A stretch of 7,030 bases of DNA, taken from an uncultured archaeon (lineage in GTDB: Archaea; Thermoproteota; CALKCG01; B24). This document shows, piece by piece, positions 1-5,901 of this stretch. A program made the translations under genes and the position numbers. How positions within the stretch are numbered: position 1 is the first letter of the stretch; every line of letters begins with the position of its first letter. The notes beneath the pieces are model-generated. The model saw only the letters and a program-made list of their open reading frames with translations, made no database searches and had not been told where the DNA came from. The DNA is taken from NCBI GenBank assembly GCA_938082915.1, contig CALKCG010000189.1, forward strand, positions 1 through 7,030, given 5' to 3'.

Positions 1-2
1 TT

Positions 3-1901
3 GAGGAGAATGAGAAGGTTAAATGGGTTCCAGAGTGGGCTGGTAAAAGTAGGTTTGGAAATTGGCTTATGGAGATATCCGATTGGGTTATATCTAGGCA
101 AAGGTACTGGGGGGTTCCACTACCAATATGGATATGTGAAAAATGTGGAAAGCGTAGAGTTATCGGGTCTAAGAAGGAGCTTCTAGAAGCCTGTAAAATC
201 GAAGAGCTTAAACTGCACAGACCGTGGGTGGATAAGCTGGTTTTAAAGTGTGAATGTAGTGGAGACATGCGTAGAGTTCCAGATGTTATAGATGTCTGGA
301 TGGATTCTGGGTCTGCCCCCTGGGCTTCTCTGGAATATCCATCTGAGGATAGAGAGTTTAAAGAATGGTATCCGGTGGACTTCATTGTTGAGGGTCACGA
401 TCAAACTAGGGGCTGGTTCTACTCTCTACTAGCATGCTCTACGTTAGTATTCAATTCAGCACCTTACAAATGCGTTGCTATGCATGGTTTTGTCCTCGAT
501 GAAACTGGTAGGGAAATGCATAAATCGTGGGGCAACTACATAGCGCCTGAAGAAGTCATAGAAAAGTACGGTAGAGACGTGTTAAGATTTTACGAGCTTC
601 AGCATACCTTATGGGAAGACTTGAGGTTTTCATGGAAAGGTGTAGCGGAGGTATTCTCATTTATGAATATTCTCTGGAACGTTTACGTATTCGCATCCAC
701 GTATATGAGCCTAGATAGGTTTAATCCGTCTAAGTGGGATCTTAAACGTGTTAAGGGTTTCATGTCGCCCGAAGATTTATGGATCCTATCGAGAACCCAG
801 CATCTCATAGAGAAGGTAACGGAAGCTTTTGAAAATTACCACCTGCATAATGTTGTTAAAATGCTTAGAGACTTCATAGTTGAAGACGTCAGTAGATGGT
901 ATATTAGGCTTATAAGGCGTAAGACATGGGTGGAGGAGGAGGCATCTGAGAAACTCGCATCTTACAGTACGCTCTACAACGTTTTAAAGATATTCCTACT
1001 GTTATCAGCTCCCATAATACCATTTATCTGTGAATACATCTACCAGCGCGTCTTCAGATTCGCAGAGCTGGATCAACCTGAAAGCATACACATGTATAAG
1101 TGGCCCCAACTAGACGAGTCTTGGAGAAACCCTGAGCTTGAGGAAGCCATGGAAGTTGCTAAAGACGTAGTTGAAGCGTCGGCTAGGATTAGACAGAACG
1201 TTGGGTTGAAACTTAGGCAACCACTAAAATGTGCATTCCTGAGAATTTCCGATGAATTAGCTGATAAACTCAAACCTCTAGTGAACATATTGAAAGAACA
1301 GTTGAACGTTAAAGAGTTGATTTTCATCAAAGCCGGTGAAGATAAAAACCTATGGGTTAAAGTAGCAGAACCAAATATGAGTCTAATAGGTAGAGAGTTC
1401 AGGTCTAGGACTTCAGCCGTAGCTGAAGCCATTAGAAGGATGTCCAGTGATCAAATTGATGAGTTATTCAGCCATCAGCGATACGCACTTAAAGTTGGAG
1501 AAGAATTTTTAGAGATTAAACCTGCACACGTTTCCGTTAAGTCGAAGTTAGCTGAAGGCTTTGCCTATGTAGAGTTTAAAAGTGGAATATTGTACTTAGA
1601 TATTAGGATTGATAGGGCTCTTCAAGCAAGTGGGTTGAGTAGAGACTTGGTTAGGAGGATTCAGTACATGCGTAAAGAGATGAATCTCCCTGTAGACGCT
1701 TATATAGAGGTTTGTGTGAAAGTTTCAAACCGGGAAACGTTAAATCTTCTAGAAGAAACTAGAGATTATGTAGCTGGCGAAGTGAGAGCTAAAAAGCTTA
1801 TGTTCACGTTAGATGAAATGCCTAGAGTGGAGTACAGTAAGGTTTGGAATCTGGACGGTGAAGAATTCTTGATAGGGGTGAATAGGCTTTCTTCAAATTG
1901 A
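3..1901 (+). CDS. ileS: Isoleucyl-tRNA synthetase, C-terminal part (5' end outside the window)
   Basis: Class Ia synthetase that charges tRNA-Ile with isoleucine in the cytoplasm. The frame is open from base 3, and the 22 codons before the first ATG (base 69) already read as synthetase sequence (WVPEWAGKSRFGNWL). The gene is therefore truncated by the window edge and does not start at 69. The 632 residues present cover the end of the editing insertion, the second half of the Rossmann core, the anticodon-binding helical domain and the archaeal C-terminal extension. Visible motifs are ISRQRYWGVPLP just after the editing domain, a CxxC/CxC zinc-type cluster at bases 135-257, EGHDQTRGWFY, and the KMSKS-equivalent EMHKS at bases 513-527. 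The DQTRGWF string and the C-terminal region separate it from ValRS and LeuRS. The HIGH motif and most of the editing site are missing, presumably because they lie upstream. It ends in TGA, 7 bases before valS, in an apparent operon. Identity is sure; the true length is unknown, but the family is usually about 1000 residues or more. Confidence 0.96.
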   Translation, partial: EENEKVKWVPEWAGKSRFGNWLMEISDWVISRQRYWGVPLPIWICEKCGKRRVIGSKKELLEACKIEELKLHRPWVDKLVLKCECSGDMRRVPDVIDVWMDSGSAPWASLEYPSEDREFKEWYPVDFIVEGHDQTRGWFYSLLACSTLVFNSAPYKCVAMHGFVLDETGREMHKSWGNYIAPEEVIEKYGRDVLRFYELQHTLWEDLRFSWKGVAEVFSFMNILWNVYVFASTYMSLDRFNPSKWDLKRVKGFMSPEDLWILSRTQHLIEKVTEAFENYHLHNVVKMLRDFIVEDVSRWYIRLIRRKTWVEEEASEKLASYSTLYNVLKIFLLLSAPIIPFICEYIYQRVFRFAELDQPESIHMYKWPQLDESWRNPELEEAMEVAKDVVEASARIRQNVGLKLRQPLKCAFLRISDELADKLKPLVNILKEQLNVKELIFIKAGEDKNLWVKVAEPNMSLIGREFRSRTSAVAEAIRRMSSDQIDELFSHQRYALKVGEEFLEIKPAHVSVKSKLAEGFAYVEFKSGILYLDIRIDRALQASGLSRDLVRRIQYMRKEMNLPVDAYIEVCVKVSNRETLNLLEETRDYVAGEVRAKKLMFTLDEMPRVEYSKVWNLDGEEFLIGVNRLSSN

Positions 1902-1908
1902 TAAGCCT

Positions 1909-4338
1909 ATGAGTGGGATAATGTATACTGGAGTCTTTAAACCAAAGATCGGAGAAAAGAGATGGGCTCCTGAGAATGAGGTTAAACTCTTGGAACTTTG
2001 GAGTAGAGAGGAACCATACCGGTTTAACCCGACTTCTGGAAAAACCATAGTTGTCATAGATACACCACCTCCTTACGCATCGGGGAAGTGGCATGTAGGC
2101 GGAGCTGCACACTACGCACAGATAGATATGGTTGCTAGAAGCCTTAGAATGCGGGGGTATGAGGTTTTATTCCCCTTTGGAGTGGATAGGAACGGGCTTC
2201 CAGTCGAGGTTCAAGTTGAGAAGAAGTATGCTGTGAAAGCATACGAAATCGATAGAGCAAAGTTTGAAGAGCTCTGCCGTAAGTTCTTAGACGAAGTTGA
2301 AGCCGAACTTCTGAATATAGCTAAGCGTTTGGGTTTAAGTTGCGACCTTGAAAACTACTATCGAACTGACAGCTCGGATTACAGGATGGTTACTCAAGCT
2401 ACTTTCATAGAGCTCTGGCGTAGAGGATTAATCTATGAAGCTGAATATCCAGTAAACTGGTGTCCATCCTGTAGAACATCCATAGCGGATGCTGAAGTCG
2501 AGTACGTGGAGGAAGATGCCGCGCTCGTATACATGAAGTTTAGAGTTAAAGAGTCTGGTGAAACAATACTGGTGGCTTCTACGAGACCTGAACTTCTATG
2601 TACCTGTGCGGCTGTAATATTCAACCCTGAAGATAGTAGATATAGGCATTTAGAAGATAAGACGGCTATAGTTCCGATCTATGGAAGGGAGGTTCCCATA
2701 ATACCGCACTCCTATGCTAAGCCTGAGTTCGGCTCTGGACTTGTAATGGTTTGCTCCTACGGTGATAAGACAGACATCCAGCTATTTAGAGAACTTGGTT
2801 TAAAGCCGATTATAGCCATTAACCATGATGGAAAGATGAATGAGAACGCTGGAGATTATGCAGGTCTCTCTGTTAGAGAAGCCAGAAATAGGATAATTGA
2901 AGTCCTAAGTGATAAAGGTCTACTTGAAAAAGTGGAGAAGATACGCCATAAAACGCCGGTTTGCTGGAGGTCTAAAGACCCGATAGAATTCATATGCGTA
3001 AAAGAGTACTATTTAAAGCAACTGGACTTCCTAGAAGAGATAAGGAAGATCATAGATAAAATAGAGTTTTACCCTGAAAGGGGTAGACAGTTGCTTTTAG
3101 ATTGGGTGAATGGTATTTCTATAGATTGGCCTATTTCGAGAAGAAGATTCTACGCCACTGAAATACCCATATGGTATTGTAAAAGTTGTAGTAAGCCCAA
3201 TATCCCTGAAGCTGGAAGATACTACAAGCCTTGGAGTGAAAAACCACCGTTCAGCAGATGTCAGTATTGCGGTGGTTCGGAATTTGAAGGTGAGTGGCGG
3301 ACGTTTGACACATGGATCGATTCGAGCATAACTCCACTGTATATATCGTGGTATGGTAGGGATAATGAAATGTTTAAAAAGGTTTTCCAATTAGTCCTTA
3401 GACCTCAAGGCTATGAAATAGTTAGAACATGGCTCTACTATACTATTCTGAGAGTTTACCAGCTCTTAGGTAAGCCTGCTTTCACATGGGTTAGAATATC
3501 TGGAATGGGATTGGATGAGAAGGGTGAAGCTATGCATAAGTCCAAGGGGAATGTCATAGACCCTGAGCCTGTAATTGAACGATATGGTGCTGATGCCTTC
3601 CGATTTTGGGCTTCTTCAGAAGTTAAACTTGGATCCGATTACAGGTATTCGGAGGAGAAAGTTAAATCCGCATGGCTTTTTATTACTAAGCTTTGGAACG
3701 TAGCGAGATTCATATCGTGCTTCCCGCAAGTTGATAAACCGGATAAACTTGAACCGCTTGACCAGTGGGTTTTCACTGAGCTTAATAAGCTTATTGAAAT
3801 ATGTTTGAAAGACTTTGAAAGCTTCGACTTTTTTGAAGCTAGTAATAGCATTAGATACTTTCTATGGCATATTTTAGCAGATCACTACTTGGAGGCTATT
3901 AAACCTAGAGCTTACAATAAGAATAGGGTTTTTAATTCAACAGCTCAACACTCAGCGTGGTATGCGCTTCACACAGTTCTCAAAACTGTATTGAAGCTTC
4001 TGGCACCTATATGTCCTTTTGTAACAGATGCACTGTGGAGGGAGCTCTATGGTGGAAGCGTTCACCTCGAGAAAGTACCTGATAAAATGGTAGTCGACGA
4101 AAAGCTCGTAAGCCTCACGAAAGTGCTAATCGAATTTAACAGTAGTGTTTGGAATCTTAAGAAGAGGCTTAAAATACCTTTGAGTGGTTCATTAAAAGGC
4201 GTTGTGTATGCGCCGAAGGAGCTGGAGATTTTTTCTGAAGACTTAAGATTAATGCATGGTTTAGAGAAGCTGAACTTCTCTCCTCCTCCAGCTGAAGCAG
4301 AGCAAATAGGCACCTCTACCTACTATTCTCCAATCTAG
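1909..4338 (+). CDS. valS: Valyl-tRNA synthetase, archaeal type
   Basis: Class Ia synthetase that charges tRNA-Val and hydrolyses mischarged Thr-tRNA-Val; cytoplasmic, complete at 809 residues. Domains in order: nucleotide-binding core with the HIGH-equivalent HVGG (residues 62-65) and FGVDRNGLPVE (90-100); zinc-type cysteines 185/188; editing domain (about 200-350) with STRPE at 224-228 and GDKTD at 285-289, whose Asp289 matches the conserved editing aspartate; a second cysteine set at 424/427/451/454; the core again with the KMSKS-equivalent AMHKS at 541-545; then an anticodon-binding helical domain. The long C-terminal coiled coil of bacterial ValRS is not apparent. HVGG and DRNGLPVE resemble crenarchaeal ValRS as I recall them. 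ATG at 1909 is favoured for its closeness to the ileS stop (7-base gap). An in-frame ATG at 1921 is a real alternative, since neither has a clear ribosome-binding site. The 3' end overlaps the opposing transporter gene by 23 bases. Confidence 0.96.
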   Translation: MSGIMYTGVFKPKIGEKRWAPENEVKLLELWSREEPYRFNPTSGKTIVVIDTPPPYASGKWHVGGAAHYAQIDMVARSLRMRGYEVLFPFGVDRNGLPVEVQVEKKYAVKAYEIDRAKFEELCRKFLDEVEAELLNIAKRLGLSCDLENYYRTDSSDYRMVTQATFIELWRRGLIYEAEYPVNWCPSCRTSIADAEVEYVEEDAALVYMKFRVKESGETILVASTRPELLCTCAAVIFNPEDSRYRHLEDKTAIVPIYGREVPIIPHSYAKPEFGSGLVMVCSYGDKTDIQLFRELGLKPIIAINHDGKMNENAGDYAGLSVREARNRIIEVLSDKGLLEKVEKIRHKTPVCWRSKDPIEFICVKEYYLKQLDFLEEIRKIIDKIEFYPERGRQLLLDWVNGISIDWPISRRRFYATEIPIWYCKSCSKPNIPEAGRYYKPWSEKPPFSRCQYCGGSEFEGEWRTFDTWIDSSITPLYISWYGRDNEMFKKVFQLVLRPQGYEIVRTWLYYTILRVYQLLGKPAFTWVRISGMGLDEKGEAMHKSKGNVIDPEPVIERYGADAFRFWASSEVKLGSDYRYSEEKVKSAWLFITKLWNVARFISCFPQVDKPDKLEPLDQWVFTELNKLIEICLKDFESFDFFEASNSIRYFLWHILADHYLEAIKPRAYNKNRVFNSTAQHSAWYALHTVLKTVLKLLAPICPFVTDALWRELYGGSVHLEKVPDKMVVDEKLVSLTKVLIEFNSSVWNLKKRLKIPLSGSLKGVVYAPKELEIFSEDLRLMHGLEKLNFSPPPAEAEQIGTSTYYSPI
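4263..4281. repeat. 7-bp inverted repeat beyond the S-component stop, inside valS
   Basis: AGAGAAG and CTTCTCT flank a 5-base loop within the last codons of valS. On the minus strand the repeat begins 34 bases past the stop of the transporter gene, so it could form a hairpin in that transcript's 3' end. No T-run follows on the minus strand. The repeat is visible; function is uncertain. Confidence 0.25.
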
Positions 4339-5077
4339 TACGCGCTTCCCCGCCAGGAAGCTTAAGCTCTGCGAAAACTCTAACCCTACTTAAGGTTTTA
4401 ATAAGCGGTAGTGCCACTATTAACCCTATGACAGTTTGACCAATGTTTACTGGGACTTCCGCTAACGCGTAGTAGCCCAGTACTAGGCTTTCATATAGAT
4501 AGTAGCCTAAAACCATCCATCCCCCTCCGATTAGGATGGAGGTAACATACGTAGTTGAACTTGGCTCTACTTTAAGAGAAAATGCAACCATCAATATGAA
4601 CACTAGGCAGGATAAAACCGCCCATATAATTGTCGTTAGCTCTCCTTTAGCTAGGATGAGCGAGCCTAAGTATGCCTCTGTAAGGCCAGTATATACGGTT
4701 GAGCCGATAACTCCAAGAGTTAAACCAGTGAAAGCTGGCAATGCTATGCTCATAGCTTTTAAACCCCAGCCTTTGATCTTAAACTTCTGAGCTAGAAGAC
4801 CGACTATGAATCCTTCAACCCCCTTAATTATAAGGGTTCCAGGAGCGTAGATGTAATAGCCGAGTATTACGTCGGCTAGCATAGATCCTACACCGCCAGC
4901 CACAGCCCCTATGAAAGGTCCGAGTAGAATAGCAGTTGTATAAACCATTACCTCTCCTAGGTTGAAGTATCCCTTTGTAGCTGGCACGTATATTGAGAAG
5001 CTCATAGTAGTTACTGTCGTTAAAGCCGTGAATATGGCGGTTAAACTTACTTTTAAAGATCTTTTAGAGGGCGTCAC
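4316..5077 (-). CDS. ECF transporter S component (membrane substrate-binding subunit), substrate unknown
   Basis: A 253-residue integral membrane protein. The N-terminal 100 residues have the pattern of the ECF S-component family formerly called DUF1393 (PF07155): GYFNLGE at 36-42, GPFIGAVAGGVGSMLAD at 53-69, and GYYIYAPGTLIIKGVEG at 73-89. The AxxxA pattern in helix 1 (Ala14, Ala18) is the motif that in known S components packs against the EcfT subunit. S components bind a vitamin or cofactor, and EcfT plus two ATPases energise uptake; none of those partners lies in the window. By eye there are about eight hydrophobic segments (roughly 10-30, 41-62, 64-78, 80-97, 108-132, 148-168, 177-201, 212-229) rather than the usual six, with an apparent insertion at about 101-175. 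The start is GTG at 5077-5075; an in-frame TAG 9 bases upstream rules out any ATG further up. The C-terminal 30 residues are polar. The ligand cannot be read from sequence; the riboflavin label sometimes given to this family should not be assumed. Confidence 0.88.
   Translation of the reverse strand: MTPSKRSLKVSLTAIFTALTTVTTMSFSIYVPATKGYFNLGEVMVYTTAILLGPFIGAVAGGVGSMLADVILGYYIYAPGTLIIKGVEGFIVGLLAQKFKIKGWGLKAMSIALPAFTGLTLGVIGSTVYTGLTEAYLGSLILAKGELTTIIWAVLSCLVFILMVAFSLKVEPSSTTYVTSILIGGGWMVLGYYLYESLVLGYYALAEVPVNIGQTVIGLIVALPLIKTLSRVRVFAELKLPGGEARTRLENSR
4344..4361. repeat. Inverted repeat just past the valS stop, inside the opposing gene
   Basis: GCTTCC and GGAAGC form a 6-bp GC-rich stem around a 6-base loop, starting 6 bases after the valS TAG. 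It overlaps a second palindrome, AGCTTAAGCT, at 4359-4368. On the plus strand it would be in the valS 3' untranslated region; on the minus strand it encodes residues of the S-component tail. No T-tract follows, so a terminator role is unproven. It could mark or protect the valS 3' end. Confidence 0.3.
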
Positions 5078-5104
5078 AATCTTCTAAGAAGACATACTAC
5101 TTAG

Positions 5105-5113
5105 TATTTAAGT
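5105..5113 (-). promoter_or_regulatory. TATA-like box for the ECF S-component gene
   Basis: Read on the minus strand this is ACTTAAATA, close to the archaeal TATA consensus, with A-rich sequence just upstream. Its centre is about 32 bases from the GTG start. With the usual TATA-to-start-site distance of about 26 bases, transcription would begin some 5-7 bases before the GTG. That leaves no room for a Shine-Dalgarno site and suggests a near-leaderless transcript. The assignment comes from sequence and spacing only. Confidence 0.55.
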
Positions 5114-5134
5114 TTTAACTTGAATACTGGGAAA

Positions 5135-5143
5135 CTATTATAG
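5135..5143 (+). promoter_or_regulatory. TATA-like box for the metallophosphoesterase-fbp unit
   Basis: CTATTATAG, preceded by GGGAAA, which could serve as a purine-rich TFB recognition element. The centre lies about 31 bases before the ATG at 5170, predicting a leader of only about 4 bases. No Shine-Dalgarno sequence precedes that ATG, in agreement with leaderless translation. An alternative AT-rich stretch at about 5107-5120 could also be used on this strand but would give a longer leader. Confidence 0.45.
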
Positions 5144-5169
5144 TTGCCGCGTCTACTGTAACGTTAGAC

Positions 5170-5886
5170 ATGATTAAACTTGCTTTAACAGCAGACGTAC
5201 ATACGCCGAAATATCTCCCACTCCTCAGAGCATCCCTTCAACATATGGGGGATGTCGACCTCATACTACTAGCCGGGGATTTAGTTTATAGAAATACATA
5301 TGACCAGCTTTCCGAGCTTGTAAAAACCGTTAGAGAGTTTTCCCACGCATCTATATTAGCATGTTTCGGTAATGAAGAGTATGAGGGCTATGAAGATAAG
5401 TATAGAGAGGTTGAAGGGATAGTTTGGCTTGACGATGAAAACTTAACAGTAAACGTCAGAGGATTAAACGTTCACTTTATAGGCTCAAGAGGTGTGCTTG
5501 ACCGTCCGACTTTCTGGCAGAGGTCACACATTAAAGACATACATCGACGTTACGAGGCGAGGTTTTTAAAAATCAGCAGGATGCTTAGGGAAGTCAAAGG
5601 GAAATACGTTGTAGTCGTAACTCATTATGCACCGACGTATATTACACTCGAAGGTGAAAGTGAAAAAGCTTGGCCTGAAATGGGCTGTAAGAGGATGGAG
5701 AATGTCATCAAGGAGACAAACCCGCTTCTATGGATTCACGGTCATGCTCATAAATCTACTCGACTTGAAACTTGGGTTGGGTTTACATACGTTTTGAATG
5801 TTTCACTTCCAGCTAGAGATGGAATCGTAGTTTTAGACCTTGAGGATGTTAGAAGCGAAAGACTTAAGAGAGCTTGGGGTCCTTAA
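5170..5886 (+). CDS. Calcineurin-like metallophosphoesterase
   Basis: A complete 238-residue cytoplasmic protein of the calcineurin-like metallophosphoesterase superfamily, which hydrolyses phosphomonoesters or diesters with a two-metal centre. The ordered motifs are visible: D9-x-H11 (ADVH), G36-D37, G67-N68-E69-E70, T151-H152, and the closing G191-H192-A193-H194. The usual GNH(D/E) motif here reads GNEE, so the histidine normally acting as proton donor is replaced, while the metal-binding Asn is kept. The other metal ligands appear intact, so an active enzyme remains plausible. There is no signal peptide or membrane segment. ATG 5170 opens directly on the first beta strand (MIKLALTADVH), as usual for the family. 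A TATA-like box about 31 bases upstream and the lack of a Shine-Dalgarno sequence point to a leaderless or near-leaderless mRNA. It lies 15 bases before the fructose-bisphosphatase gene and probably shares its transcript. The natural substrate is unknown. Confidence 0.9.
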   Translation: MIKLALTADVHTPKYLPLLRASLQHMGDVDLILLAGDLVYRNTYDQLSELVKTVREFSHASILACFGNEEYEGYEDKYREVEGIVWLDDENLTVNVRGLNVHFIGSRGVLDRPTFWQRSHIKDIHRRYEARFLKISRMLREVKGKYVVVVTHYAPTYITLEGESEKAWPEMGCKRMENVIKETNPLLWIHGHAHKSTRLETWVGFTYVLNVSLPARDGIVVLDLEDVRSERLKRAWGP

Positions 5887-5889
5887 GTT

Positions 5890-5896
5890 GAGGGGA
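5890..5896 (+). promoter_or_regulatory. Shine-Dalgarno-like site of fbp
   Basis: GAGGGGA, of which GAGG can pair with the 3' end of archaeal 16S rRNA, lies in the 15-base gap between the phosphoesterase stop and the fbp ATG, with 8 bases between GAGG and the ATG. It supports the start at 5902. It also shows the usual archaeal contrast: the internal operon gene has a ribosome-binding site while the first gene does not. Confidence 0.55.
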
Positions 5897-5901
5897 TAGA
5901 T

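Noticed and set aside
69..71. ATG at 69 as the true start of a short synthetase
   Set aside because: The same frame is open upstream to base 3 and encodes conserved IleRS residues, so the gene is simply cut by the window edge.
1..186. Open frame of 61 codons at the left edge with a TTG start
   Set aside because: It overlaps ileS in another frame. The third frame from base 3 reads clear IleRS sequence through this stretch, and the 61-codon product resembles nothing.
1875..1881. GGGGTGA as the Shine-Dalgarno site for valS
   Set aside because: It is about 27 bases before the ATG at 1909 and 39 before the alternative ATG at 1921, too far for either, and it is explained by ileS codons (IGVN).
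1822..2112. Minus-strand frame across the ileS-valS junction
   Set aside because: It lies wholly over conserved coding sequence of two recognised genes, with no promoter or protein pattern of its own.
4536..4790. 84-codon plus-strand frame in the middle of the transporter gene
   Set aside because: It is a shadow of the minus-strand S-component gene, which has coherent membrane segments and family motifs. The plus-strand product has no recognisable pattern.
5078..5169. Riboswitch or leader RNA upstream of the ECF S component
   Set aside because: S components are often riboswitch-controlled in bacteria, but the predicted leader here is only a few bases long and the whole gap is 92 bases shared by two promoters, leaving no room.
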